Source: Verrucomicrobia bacterium 12-59-8 (lineage in GTDB: Bacteria > Verrucomicrobiota > Verrucomicrobiae > Verrucomicrobiales > Verrucomicrobiaceae). Taken from it: a DNA stretch of 9,758 nt. Where the stretch lies: positions 1 to 9,758 of the forward strand of contig NCCR01000331.1 in assembly GCA_002279765.1 (NCBI GenBank), in the 5' to 3' direction. The notes under the pieces are model-generated. The model saw nothing but the letters and a program-made list of their open reading frames with translations. It was not told the origin of the DNA and made no database searches. Positions within the stretch are counted from its first letter, which is position 1; every line of letters begins with the position of its first letter. Below, piece after piece: positions 1-6,610 of this stretch. Position numbers and translations under genes: made by a program.

Positions 1-52
1 CGCAGCCGTCATGGGATTTGGATTCGGTGGGGTGGGTGTCTTCGGTGCTCAT
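1..52 (-). CDS. Start of an unidentified protein, cut by the window edge
   Basis: An ATG at 52-50 on the minus strand opens a frame reading MSTEDTHPTESKSHDGC and leaving the window at position 1. It begins 19 bp after the stop of the adaptor remnant and in the same direction, so it was probably the next gene of the metal efflux operon. An inner-membrane RND pump often follows a periplasmic adaptor, but the 17 visible residues are hydrophilic and do not resemble the usual pump start. No clear ribosome binding site is visible. Product unknown. Confidence 0.4.
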   Translation of the reverse strand, partial: MSTEDTHPTESKSHDGC

Positions 53-71
53 AAAGTATGGACTGCATGGT

Positions 72-369
72 TTATTTTTTGTCCGCGTCGTTGCCAGGCT
101 TGGATCGCGGCTTGGAATTCTCGACGGTCTTGGAAACCTTGGATTGAATGCCTGGCTCTGCCCTGAGCCGTTCTGCTCCGCTGACCACGAGCTGCTCGCC
201 TTTATGAGGGCCATGCAGGATGCGCATTCTACCATCTCGCAGCCGCTCCGTGATCACGCTGTGCCTGACGAGCACATCGGCTCGCTTAACGTTTCGGACG
301 AAGACGAAATTACCTGTGCGGTCACGCTGAACTCCGGCGGCTTTGGGTGGATGAGGTTCGGGTGTTCAT
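72..369 (-). pseudogene. Remnant of an RND-efflux periplasmic adaptor (membrane fusion protein), C-terminal part only
   Basis: The minus-strand frame open from 365 to the TAA at 74-72 reads ...DRTGNFVFVRN..., then RHSVITERLRDGRMRI..., then HKGEQLVVSGAERLRAEPG. This is the typical C-terminal pattern of HlyD/CzcB/CusB-type adaptors, which link an inner-membrane RND pump to an outer-membrane channel: a 'GxFVFV' strand, a 'DGR-x-I-x-G-x-x-x-GEQ-V-VSGA' segment and a Lys/Pro-rich tail. About 80 matching residues remain of the usual 350-450. An ATG at 369, 8 bp after the stop of the NicO gene, looks like the original start. It gives only MNTRTSSTQSRRSSA before a TGA at 324-322, in a different frame from the adaptor part. 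The simplest reading is a large internal deletion plus loss of frame. Family assignment rests on C-terminal motifs only. Confidence 0.6.
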
Positions 370-377
370 GGTGTGGT

Positions 378-1061
378 TCAGGGTTGGAAAAATTTAGGCC
401 AGGCCTGGAGGGCGATGATTGCCGCCAGCGCTGCCAGTAAAAGGCAGGTGAGATAGGCGGCGCGGAGTCGCAGCGCCGTGGCAGCCGCGTTGAAGTGCCA
501 AACACGGCGCATTCCCCAGGCACCCAGCGCCGCCGCAAGCACCATGGTCAAAGCCAGACCGATGCTGAAACAGGTGGCAACAGCCAGCCCGAGAACCAGC
601 CGCCCGGATTGAAGACATGCCATGAGAATGCCCAAGGTGAGCGGACAGGGCATCATGCCTGTCACCGCGCCGAGCAGAATCATTTGAGCGGCGGAGGAGC
701 GGTGCACTCGTTCCACCTCCTCGGTGAAGTCCTGTGTTTCCGCGTTTTCAGCGGCGGCAGCACCGCCCCAAATCGCCAGCGCTTCTGCTTTGCGGACGCT
801 TAGCCGTGTGCGGAGGAACATCCAGAGCGCCACTCCTAAAGTGACCATGGCTGAAAGCATCTCAAAGTAAGGCTGGAGACGGCCCAGATTCCAATGGCTG
901 CCATAGTGGGACGCCAGCACGGCGATGATCCAGATCGTCAAGGTGTGGGTCAGCGCGGCGGAGACGCCAAGCAAGGATGCCTGCCACAAGCCTCCGCGTG
1001 TGGAGACGATCATGGAGGCCAGAACGGTCTTCGAGTGAAGCGGCTCAATGCCATGAACCAC
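378..1061 (-). CDS. NicO/RcnA-family nickel/cobalt efflux permease, N-terminally short
   Basis: This is a 227-residue membrane protein of the NicO/RcnA family, which exports Ni2+/Co2+ across the inner membrane. Residues 3-12 read HGIEPLHSKT, the family's first metal motif (HxxxPGHxKT; E. coli RcnA has HGLEPGHSKT), with Leu replacing the Gly but both His kept. Later come ALTHTLTIW, MMPCPLTLGIL and CFSIGLALTMVLA, which match RcnA's ISHTAVVW, LIPCPAAITVL and SFSIGLALTLV. RcnA's long His-rich loop is absent. Relatives have about 20 more N-terminal residues forming the first membrane helix. Here the GTG start lies directly before the motif and overlaps the preceding membrane ORF by 17 bp. That ORF ends in a hydrophobic helix exactly where the missing helix should be, so either a frameshift split one gene or coupled translation is used. 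Function was probably metal resistance; activity is uncertain. Confidence 0.75.
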   Translation of the reverse strand: MVHGIEPLHSKTVLASMIVSTRGGLWQASLLGVSAALTHTLTIWIIAVLASHYGSHWNLGRLQPYFEMLSAMVTLGVALWMFLRTRLSVRKAEALAIWGGAAAAENAETQDFTEEVERVHRSSAAQMILLGAVTGMMPCPLTLGILMACLQSGRLVLGLAVATCFSIGLALTMVLAAALGAWGMRRVWHFNAAATALRLRAAYLTCLLLAALAAIIALQAWPKFFQP

Positions 1062-1377
1062 GCCAGAACAGCACCAGAAACATGAGGATGAACAGCATGA
1101 CGGTGAGCGCGCTCCACGCCGGGCCGGAGGGACGTTTCAGCAGCGCCGCGAATCCTGCCGACCATGCGGCCATAGCCAGCAGAGGGCTGGCTATGCGGCA
1201 GAGAATCAAGGCGATCATGTCCGACGTTTCCTCTCCATCGCGGTGAGGCTCAATGCCACCCGTCACGAGGCCAGTGACGAAGAACAGCATCGCCGCTCCC
1301 GAGAGATAGACCGCTACTTTAGCCAGCATCGGCTGTGCGGATGGAGGTTCTTCGATCATGGCGGCGGCGTGGGTCAC
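1045..1377 (-). CDS. Small membrane protein of unknown function, possibly the N-terminal part of the NicO permease
   Basis: A 110-residue protein with three predicted membrane segments: about residues 19-40 (VAVYLSGAAMLFFVTGLVTG), 54-79 (IALILCRIASPLLAMAAW...) and 89-106 (ALTVMLFILMFLVLFW). The segment between the first two carries His, Asp and Glu. The GTG start at 1377-1375 shares bases with the TGA of the upstream gene (GTGA overlap); a later ATG at codon 7 is an alternative. The last helix ends at WRGSWH, and the NicO permease frame picks up 17 bp before this stop. I do not recognise a family. It may be an independent partner of the permease, or both may once have been one protein of about 335 residues split by a one-base shift near 1062. 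Confidence 0.5.
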   Translation of the reverse strand: MTHAAAMIEEPPSAQPMLAKVAVYLSGAAMLFFVTGLVTGGIEPHRDGEETSDMIALILCRIASPLLAMAAWSAGFAALLKRPSGPAWSALTVMLFILMFLVLFWRGSWH

Positions 1378-1634
1378 TTGTTCCTCTGTGTGCCCTTGTC
1401 TTGCAGCAGCACGATCTGACGCACGAAATCCGGGCCAATGAGCGGGTTGTGCAGGCTGATCTGGACTCTCATGCCCGATTTCAAATGAGAGGGGAGAGAT
1501 TCCACCTCATCGTGCCAGAACTTGGCCCACTCTGAATAAACAAAGCGGCGCACGGGGCCGCCATCCTGCGCGAAGGTGATCCATCATGTGGAGTGATCGA
1601 CTGTCTGGATGATGCCAGTCATCGTGGTGCCCAT
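1374..1634 (-). pseudogene. Small conserved-looking protein interrupted by an in-frame TGA
   Basis: The minus-strand frame reads MGTTMTGIIQTVDHST, then a TGA at 1586-1584, then continues as WITFAQDGGPVRRFVYSEW, AKFWHDEVESLPSHLKSGMR and VQISLHNPLIGPDFVRQIVL to a TGA at 1376-1374. The run after the stop has no ATG until well inside it, yet reads as a compact beta-rich domain with balanced composition and ends exactly in the start of the next gene (GTGA). This indicates a genuine gene with a nonsense mutation; one C-to-T change from CGA (Arg) would explain it. Starts at 1634 or 1622 are both possible. I do not recognise the domain with certainty; its place in the operon suggests a role beside metal efflux. 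A sequencing error at 1584-1586 would also explain the stop. Confidence 0.55.
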
Positions 1635-1759
1635 CCAACGGTGACCAAACAACAGAACGCAAAAAGCACCTGTGCGTGATGATGCGGTGCTCTTGCAGGG
1701 CCGCTGGCAAGCTGCTTTTTTCGGCACGTATCGGGGATTGAGCGCACGTTTTAAACTCG

Positions 1760-2137
1760 TCAATCAGGTGTCATGAGCTCAAAAAAACGGTGCTTCATGC
1801 TTGACTCATGAGGGTCGCAAAAATTTTTGTTTTTAAGCATGTTGCCTTCCTTGGTGAAGCTAAGCTTCGTGGGTGCGGAGCGGTCGCCAAGGGTGACGCT
1901 GATGACTTGTTCGCCGGGGGCAACGACTATCATGTCGTCGTCAATGAAGCGAATTTCGACCTTCTTGTCTTTGTTCACGAAGAACTCGACGTGGGGTTCC
2001 ACTTCGGTGATGAGCTTGCCACCGGTGGGGCCGGCTTTGCCTGCGTGTTCCTCGTGGTCGTGCTTGTCTTTGTCAGCCGCGTTGACCGTGAAGGCAAAGG
2101 CGAGGGCGAAGAGGCTGGTGAGTAGTTTGTTTTTCAT
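1760..2137 (-). pseudogene. Secreted His-rich metal-associated protein, paralogue with a replaced C-terminus
   Basis: A 125-residue ORF starting with a signal peptide (MKNKLLTSLFALAFAFTVNA|A), then a His/Asp/Glu-rich stretch (DKDKHDHEEHAGK) and a beta-rich body (KLITEVEPHVEFF, KVEIRFIDDDMIVVAPGEQV, ISVTLGDRSAPTKLSFTKEG). It is nearly identical over residues 1-101 to the intact copy at 6611-7093. After Leu101 (base 1835) the similarity stops abruptly. The last 24 residues (KNKNFCDPHESSMKHRFFEL...) are unrelated and AT-rich, whereas the intact copy has about 58 more residues including a CPTC motif. The break looks like a recombination or deletion junction. The protein would be periplasmic and was probably a metal-binding accessory of the efflux operon it heads. 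No Shine-Dalgarno site is evident, as in the paralogue. IS1182 lies 83 bp upstream and may have separated it from its promoter. Confidence 0.7.
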
Positions 2138-2219
2138 GGGTTGGGTATATCTTTGTTTGGTTTTCGTTTTGCCGTAGCGGCGTGGCTCTGATGAGTTCGT
2201 TGCTTTGCAAATTCATTGG

Positions 2220-2238
2220 CTAGCAGCCTGTCGGACTT
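2220..2238 (+). repeat. Left terminal inverted repeat of the IS1182-family element
   Basis: This 19-bp sequence matches the reverse complement of 3833-3851 without mismatch; similarity ends immediately inside (TGCC at left, AATT at right). The first four bases, CTAG, may be target rather than element. Confidence 0.9.
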
Positions 2239-2272
2239 TGCCAAGATGCGAAGAGGATGTTAAAAGCAGCGC

Positions 2273-3673
2273 ATGGCAGCCCGCTTTGTGAACATTGATC
2301 GCGACACCCCGATGCTCATGCCGCCAGACATGCGTGACTGGGTGTCATCTGGACACCTCGTCCACTTCATCCTCGACGCCGTCAGCTTGCTCGACCTGAG
2401 CACGGCGCACGTCAACCACCGAGGCAGCGGCGACGCGCAATATCCGCCCGCCACCATGCTCGCCTTGCTCATTTACAGTTATGCCACGGGCAGCTTCAGC
2501 AGCCGCCAGATTGAGCGCAGCACCTACGACAGCGTGCCCGTGCGCTACCTCTGCGCAGGCACCCACCCCGACCACGACTCCATCTGCACCTTTCGTGTCA
2601 ACAACGGCGAGTTGCTCGCCAAAAACTTCCACCAAGTCCTCGAGCTGGCCGCCCGCGCCAAGCTGCTCCAAGTCGGCAACATCACCCTGGCGATGGACGG
2701 CACCAAGATCCTCGCCAACGCCAGCAAGCACAGCGCCGTGAGCCACGGGCATGCCGTCGAGCAGATGCAACTGCTGGAAGCGGAGATCGCCGCGTTGCTC
2801 GCCCGCGCCGCCGCTGCCGACAGCGCCCCTTTGCGCGACGGGCTGAGCATCCCCGCTGAGATCGAGCGCAGGCAAGACCGCTTCAAGCAGCTCCAAGCCG
2901 CCGCCGCCAGCATGCGCGAGCGAGCCGCAGAACGTCACGCCCAGGAGCAGGCCGAGTATTTAAAGAAGCTCCAAGAGCGCAGCGAGAAGGAGCGCCAAAG
3001 CGGACGCAAGCCACGCGGCAAAGCCCCCAAGCCCCCGCAGGAAGGCCCCAAAGACAGCGACCAGTTCAACTTCACCGACCCGGAGAGCCGCATCATGAAA
3101 AGCGGCAGCGGGCAGCACTTCGAGCAGGCCTACAACGCGCAGGCCGCCGTCGAGGTGGACAGCCGGCTCATCATCGCCGGACAAGTGGTCGATGCGCCCA
3201 ACGACAAGGAACAGCTCCAGCCCACGCTGAGCACCCTGTCTCCCGTTATCCAGAGCGTGGGCAAGGTGCTGGTGGACAGCGGCTTTTACAGTGAAGCCGC
3301 CGTCCAAGCCGTGGAGCGCAGCAGCAGCAGCGGAGCACTCGCCACCGCACAAGTGCTTGCGGCCACCCAGCGGCACAAGCACGGACGGCGCATCGCCGAT
3401 CTGGAGATCCAAGCCGAGCCAGCGGCACTGCCACCGCAGGCCCCGTTCATAGAGCAGATGCAGCGACGGCTGCAAACCGCGGAGGGGCGCAAAGCCTACG
3501 ACCAGCGCAAAAGCACCATCGAGCCGGTGTTCGGCATCATCAAAGCAGCGCTGGGTTTTAGACGCTTTAGTTTGAGAGGGCTGAACAAAGTGAACCTGGA
3601 ATGGAAGCTGGTGAGCCTGAGCTACAACCTCAAGCGCCTCTTCCATATGGGAGCGAAGCTGCAAAACGCCTGA
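2273..3673 (+). CDS. IS1182-family transposase
   Basis: A 466-residue DDE transposase of normal length for the family. The N-terminal DUF772-type domain (residues about 1-120) shows the IS1182 pattern: TPMLMPPDMRDWV, GDAQYPPATMLALLIYSYAT, SSRQIE, then CAGTHPDHDSICTFR. Catalytic Asp candidates are in LAMDGTKILANASKH (about residue 140) and VLVDSGFYSE (about 330), and the Glu in STIEPVFGIIKAALGFRRFS (about 420). Residues about 195-270 form a Lys/Glu/Arg-rich linker likely to be coiled coil. The frame is unbroken, so the enzyme is probably functional. The long minus-strand ORF over it is a codon-bias shadow. Confidence 0.93.
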   Translation: MAARFVNIDRDTPMLMPPDMRDWVSSGHLVHFILDAVSLLDLSTAHVNHRGSGDAQYPPATMLALLIYSYATGSFSSRQIERSTYDSVPVRYLCAGTHPDHDSICTFRVNNGELLAKNFHQVLELAARAKLLQVGNITLAMDGTKILANASKHSAVSHGHAVEQMQLLEAEIAALLARAAAADSAPLRDGLSIPAEIERRQDRFKQLQAAAASMRERAAERHAQEQAEYLKKLQERSEKERQSGRKPRGKAPKPPQEGPKDSDQFNFTDPESRIMKSGSGQHFEQAYNAQAAVEVDSRLIIAGQVVDAPNDKEQLQPTLSTLSPVIQSVGKVLVDSGFYSEAAVQAVERSSSSGALATAQVLAATQRHKHGRRIADLEIQAEPAALPPQAPFIEQMQRRLQTAEGRKAYDQRKSTIEPVFGIIKAALGFRRFSLRGLNKVNLEWKLVSLSYNLKRLFHMGAKLQNA

Positions 3674-3832
3674 ACATAAGAGGGTGAAGCCGGAAAAACG
3701 GTCCAAAGCGAACCAAAAACTGCAAACCCCAGGCTCAAGCAAACTGAGAACACCCGCCACGGCGGCCAGCATAGGTCGAGTATCTGCCAGCACCGCTGCC
3801 CGCCACGCTGGCGCAGTCTCCTGCGTTGAATT

Positions 3833-3851
3833 AAGTCCGACAGGCTGCTAG
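3833..3851 (-). repeat. Right terminal inverted repeat of the IS1182-family element
   Basis: Exact reverse complement of 2220-2238. It ends 59 bp downstream of the stop of the GtrA-like gene, so the element sits just behind the glycosylation operon without interrupting it. Confidence 0.9.
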
Positions 3852-3910
3852 TGAGAAGGGACGGTGGGTGTGAAGAATGTTTGGCAAACCATCGAATCGG
3901 GTAAGATAGA

Positions 3911-4336
3911 TCATTTTTGAAACACCAAGAACTTCCGGCAGAAGAAGTTCACGAACATGATGGTGGTGAACAGCAGTGCTTGTGCGGTGTTAGTCGCTAT
4001 ACCTTGGTGGTAAATAAAGAGTGGTCCGGCCATCAGTCCTGCCCCAAAGGCGACTAACCCGACCACCGAGAACCAAATAAACTCCACCAGTGGGCTGTGC
4101 CGCCCTGGAGTAAATACCCAGCGCACGTTTGCCCGATAGGCGCAGACATTGCCAACAAGGAAGCCTGCCAAGTTGCTTTTCGTCGTATTCCAGGCTCTTA
4201 ACGTGGGATCGAGGGAGGAATCAAAGGCCGGGAATATGAAGTGAGCGAACATTTTCCAAATGAACAAATGAACAAGCAGCGACCCAAAGCCGACAAGTGA
4301 GTATTTGATGAACTGGAGGACTGGTGGTGCTTTCAT
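3911..4336 (-). CDS. GtrA-family membrane protein (polyprenyl-phosphate-sugar flippase)
   Basis: A 141-residue protein with four predicted membrane helices in the GtrA layout: VLQFIKYSLVGFGSLLVHLF near the start, SNLAGFLVGNVCAYRANVRWVF with the family's central Asn-containing segment, FIWFSVVGLVAFGAGLMAGP, and ALLFTTIMFVNFFCRKFLVF at the end. GtrA proteins are thought to flip undecaprenyl-phosphate-linked sugars across the inner membrane. The start MKAPPVLQ at 4336 lies 4 bp after the stop of the GT39 gene and has AGGGAG directly in front, unusually close. An ATG at 4375, overlapping the GT39 gene, would add 13 residues. It is the last gene of a three-gene operon with the two glycosyltransferases, which fits its role. 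Confidence 0.85.
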   Translation of the reverse strand: MKAPPVLQFIKYSLVGFGSLLVHLFIWKMFAHFIFPAFDSSLDPTLRAWNTTKSNLAGFLVGNVCAYRANVRWVFTPGRHSPLVEFIWFSVVGLVAFGAGLMAGPLFIYHQGIATNTAQALLFTTIMFVNFFCRKFLVFQK

Positions 4337-4340
4337 CTCC

Positions 4341-5744
4341 CTATTTACCCATCTCTGGGCGGTTGGATGCGGCATCCACCACAGTTTGAGTGCGCCCGAT
4401 CAGCACGAAATCGCCCGCAGAACCTAGCTCCCTCCAGCGTTCTGCGGGGAAGCTTTTTTTCACATCGGTCGGCTTGAGCACCACGTCGGCCTCATCTTTG
4501 GCTACGGAGACAAGTTGACCCGAGGCAAAAGTGAACCCCTGGGCGCGCACTCGTGCAGCAAAGAGCGTTGCCTTGTGGAAGTCCGGCTGGGCTCGCACGA
4601 GGTCAGCAAGACCTTTGGTGGCGGCCTGTTGTTTGAGCAGTGGGGTTGCCATGTCCCTGAAGCCTGCGAGCACGACGAGTAGCGCCAGCATCCCAGCGGC
4701 AATGCGGAGCTTGGGCGCTGGGGGCTGGCCTTGCGCCCGCCACCATGAAACGACTCCGAGCGCCAACGCAGGGAGCAATGGCAGGATGTATGTCGGCAGC
4801 TTGGAGCCACTGAGGGAAAGGATGACAAACGGCGGCCCCACCCAGCCCAGCAGTAGGCCCGCACGCGGCCCGATCGCGACCTGCTGCCGAACGTTCTGCC
4901 ACAGGCGATATGCGAGTGAGGGCAGAAAAGCAGTCCACGGCAAGAATGCCACGGGCAACACGACGAGGAAGAACCACCACGGCTTGCTCCGTCCGTGTTT
5001 GCTGGAGGCAAAGCGGGCGACAAGTTCGTCTCCGGCGAAGTATTCAAGGAGCTGCTTGTCCGCTAAGCTGTGGGCGACGAACCACCACAGGCCGAGCGTG
5101 AGCGTGGCTGCCAGTCCCAACACCCAAGGCAGCCGAGGGCGCTCTAGGCGCGGTGTTCCCCAGCGCAGGCCGAGCGCAGCGCAGAGCGGAACGACGAGAG
5201 CCATCGGCCCCTTGGTCATGAATCCCATTCCCATCGCGAGAAAGAAGGCAACGCCCCAGCCTGCTCCATCGCTTTGATACCGCCGCACCACGCAGGCAAT
5301 CGCAGCGGTAATCCAGAAGGTCAGCAGCATGTCTGGCGTGAGCACTCGTGCCAGGGCATAAAAACCGCCGGTCGCCGCCAGGACAAGCACGGCGGCCCGC
5401 TGCATCCCTGCGCCGAGAAGCATCCGTGCGAGCCATGCCGTGAGCGCAAGCGTTCCCAATGCTGCCAGGACGATCGGCAGCCGCGCAGCCCATTCGTGAA
5501 TGCCGAATACTTTTAGCGATAGCGCGGTCAGCCAGTAAAGCAGTGGTGGCTTCTGAAAATGCGGAATGCCGTTGAGGTGCGGTGTGAACCAGTCGCCCCC
5601 CGGCATCGCCATTTCCCGCCCAATCTCCGCGTAGCGGCCCTCGTCCGGTTCGTTTAACCCTACGTCAATGAAAGCAAAGTAGCAGCCCACCACAGCGAGC
5701 GCCCAACCCCAACGCTGTAACCAAGGGAATAAGCTCTCTTTCAA
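4341..5744 (-). CDS. ArnT-like GT39 membrane glycosyltransferase
   Basis: A 467-residue polytopic membrane protein of the PMT/ArnT (GT39) superfamily, which transfers a sugar from a polyprenyl-phosphate donor to an acceptor on the outer face of the inner membrane. After a first helix (WGWALAVVGCYFAF) comes the hallmark loop NEPDEGRYAEIGREM, with the acidic pair and Arg-Tyr typical of the catalytic site, followed by HFQKPPLLYWLTAL. About ten further hydrophobic segments and a soluble C-terminal tail follow. I chose the TTG start at 5744 because GGAGGT lies 6 bases upstream (5756-5751) and the TTG overlaps the TGA of the GT2 gene. An ATG at 5777 lacks such a site. The acceptor (lipid A, surface glycan or protein) cannot be read from sequence. 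Confidence 0.85.
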   Translation of the reverse strand: MKESLFPWLQRWGWALAVVGCYFAFIDVGLNEPDEGRYAEIGREMAMPGGDWFTPHLNGIPHFQKPPLLYWLTALSLKVFGIHEWAARLPIVLAALGTLALTAWLARMLLGAGMQRAAVLVLAATGGFYALARVLTPDMLLTFWITAAIACVVRRYQSDGAGWGVAFFLAMGMGFMTKGPMALVVPLCAALGLRWGTPRLERPRLPWVLGLAATLTLGLWWFVAHSLADKQLLEYFAGDELVARFASSKHGRSKPWWFFLVVLPVAFLPWTAFLPSLAYRLWQNVRQQVAIGPRAGLLLGWVGPPFVILSLSGSKLPTYILPLLPALALGVVSWWRAQGQPPAPKLRIAAGMLALLVVLAGFRDMATPLLKQQAATKGLADLVRAQPDFHKATLFAARVRAQGFTFASGQLVSVAKDEADVVLKPTDVKKSFPAERWRELGSAGDFVLIGRTQTVVDAASNRPEMGK

Positions 5745-6505
5745 TGTCCCACCTCCACACCGCGCAGGGCGATGCATGAAGGTGAAGCGCCGCGTCGCCG
5801 GATGAACCACGCCATGCCCAGCATATCGATGAGCGGTCTCCAGAGCATGACCCACAGACCGTATTTCGAGGTGCCGAGCTTGCGCGGACGGTGCGCCACA
5901 ATGCATTCCTTCATTCGAAAACCGGCCGCGCACACCATCGCTGGTATAAAGGAGTAGAGTGTGCGCAGAGGAATAAAGGATTCGCGCACTTCGCGGCGGA
6001 AGACCTTCAATCCACAGCCGGTGTCGCTCACACCATCGCGCAGCACGCGTGAGCGCACGGCGTTGGCAAACCGTGACATCCAACGGCGTAACGTGGAGTC
6101 CTGGCGTTTCGCCCGGATGCCGCCAACAAAATCCGCTCCAACGAGGGCTGCAAGAAGGGCGGGAATATCCTCGGGATCGTTTTGGCCGTCACCGTCGAGC
6201 AGCGCGATCACATCACCACGCGCTTGATGGATGCCTAAGAACAGCGCAGGGCCTTGGCCTTGATTTTTCGCAAAGCGGATAACTCGCACCGCCGGCCACG
6301 CTGCTGCCGCTTCCGCGAGCACACGGCCTGTGTCATCTCGGCTACCGTCATCGATGACCAGCACCTCGATTGAACCAAGTGGCTCGATCACTGGGCGCAA
6401 CTGGGCTAACAAAACAGGTGCGGATTCTTCCTCATTAAAAAATGGGATAACGACGGAAAGGCGTATTGGACCGTCGTTTAAATAATTGTCGTGTGTGTTC
6501 ATCAT
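5741..6505 (-). CDS. GT2 polyprenyl-phosphate glycosyltransferase (DPM1/ArnC-like)
   Basis: A 254-residue family 2 glycosyltransferase with a GT-A fold. From the N-terminus: RLSVVIPFFNEEES (nucleotide-binding strand), VLVIDDGSRDDT, RFAKNQGQGPALFLGI, the metal-binding LLDGDGQNDPEDIP, then SDTGCGLKVFRRE and HRPRKLGTSKYGLW, which are typical of dolichol/undecaprenyl-phosphate sugar synthases. It would move a sugar from a nucleotide donor to the lipid carrier on the cytoplasmic face. The paired trans-membrane helices that follow in GtrB/ArnC proteins are missing; only a hydrophobic stretch near residues 215-232 remains. Two adjacent ATGs at 6505 and 6502 are candidate starts, neither with a strong binding site. 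Its stop overlaps the TTG of the GT39 gene, which implies coupled translation. Confidence 0.87.
   Translation of the reverse strand: MMNTHDNYLNDGPIRLSVVIPFFNEEESAPVLLAQLRPVIEPLGSIEVLVIDDGSRDDTGRVLAEAAAAWPAVRVIRFAKNQGQGPALFLGIHQARGDVIALLDGDGQNDPEDIPALLAALVGADFVGGIRAKRQDSTLRRWMSRFANAVRSRVLRDGVSDTGCGLKVFRREVRESFIPLRTLYSFIPAMVCAAGFRMKECIVAHRPRKLGTSKYGLWVMLWRPLIDMLGMAWFIRRRGASPSCIALRGVEVGH
5751..5756 (-). promoter_or_regulatory. Shine-Dalgarno site deciding the TTG start of the GT39 gene
   Basis: GGAGGT on the minus strand lies 6 bases before the TTG at 5744-5742, inside the end of the GT2 gene. It is the clearest binding site in a window where most genes lack one, and it selects the TTG over the ATG at 5777. 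Confidence 0.65.
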
Positions 6506-6610
6506 TGATCTTGCTTGGTAGGGTGAGCACAAATTGGGCTGCGCCTCCCAGAGATGTCATAACTTGAGATCTGCGATGCTGCTGTTGTGCTGCTAGTTGC
6601 GAGGATTGGA

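Larger units (their letters stand above)
2220..3851 (+). mobile_element. Complete IS1182-family insertion sequence
   Basis: A single full-length transposase gene lies between perfect 19-bp inverted ends: CTAGCAGCCTGTCGGACTT at 2220-2238 and its reverse complement at 3833-3851. The outermost four bases at both ends are CTAG, a palindrome that may be target sequence, making the mobile part about 2224-3847. About 160 bp between the transposase stop and the right end is non-coding. Perfect ends and an open reading frame point to a recent, possibly active insertion. Confidence 0.88.

Noticed and set aside
1808..2125. Plus-strand ORFs opposite both metal-protein genes (also 6587-7081)
   Set aside because: They mirror each other only because the minus-strand genes are paralogues; the minus frames have signal peptides and sensible proteins.
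2960..3793. 277-residue minus-strand ORF
   Set aside because: It lies antisense over the IS1182 transposase and has no protein-like motifs; it follows from the GC-rich codon pattern of the real gene.
3786..3813. Hairpin near the right end of the IS1182 element as a terminator
   Set aside because: The stem is only about 6 bp with a 15-base loop and no T-run follows; evidence is too weak.
4531..5277. 248-residue plus-strand ORF
   Set aside because: Antisense to the GT39 gene, Arg/Ser/Pro-rich and without recognisable domains.
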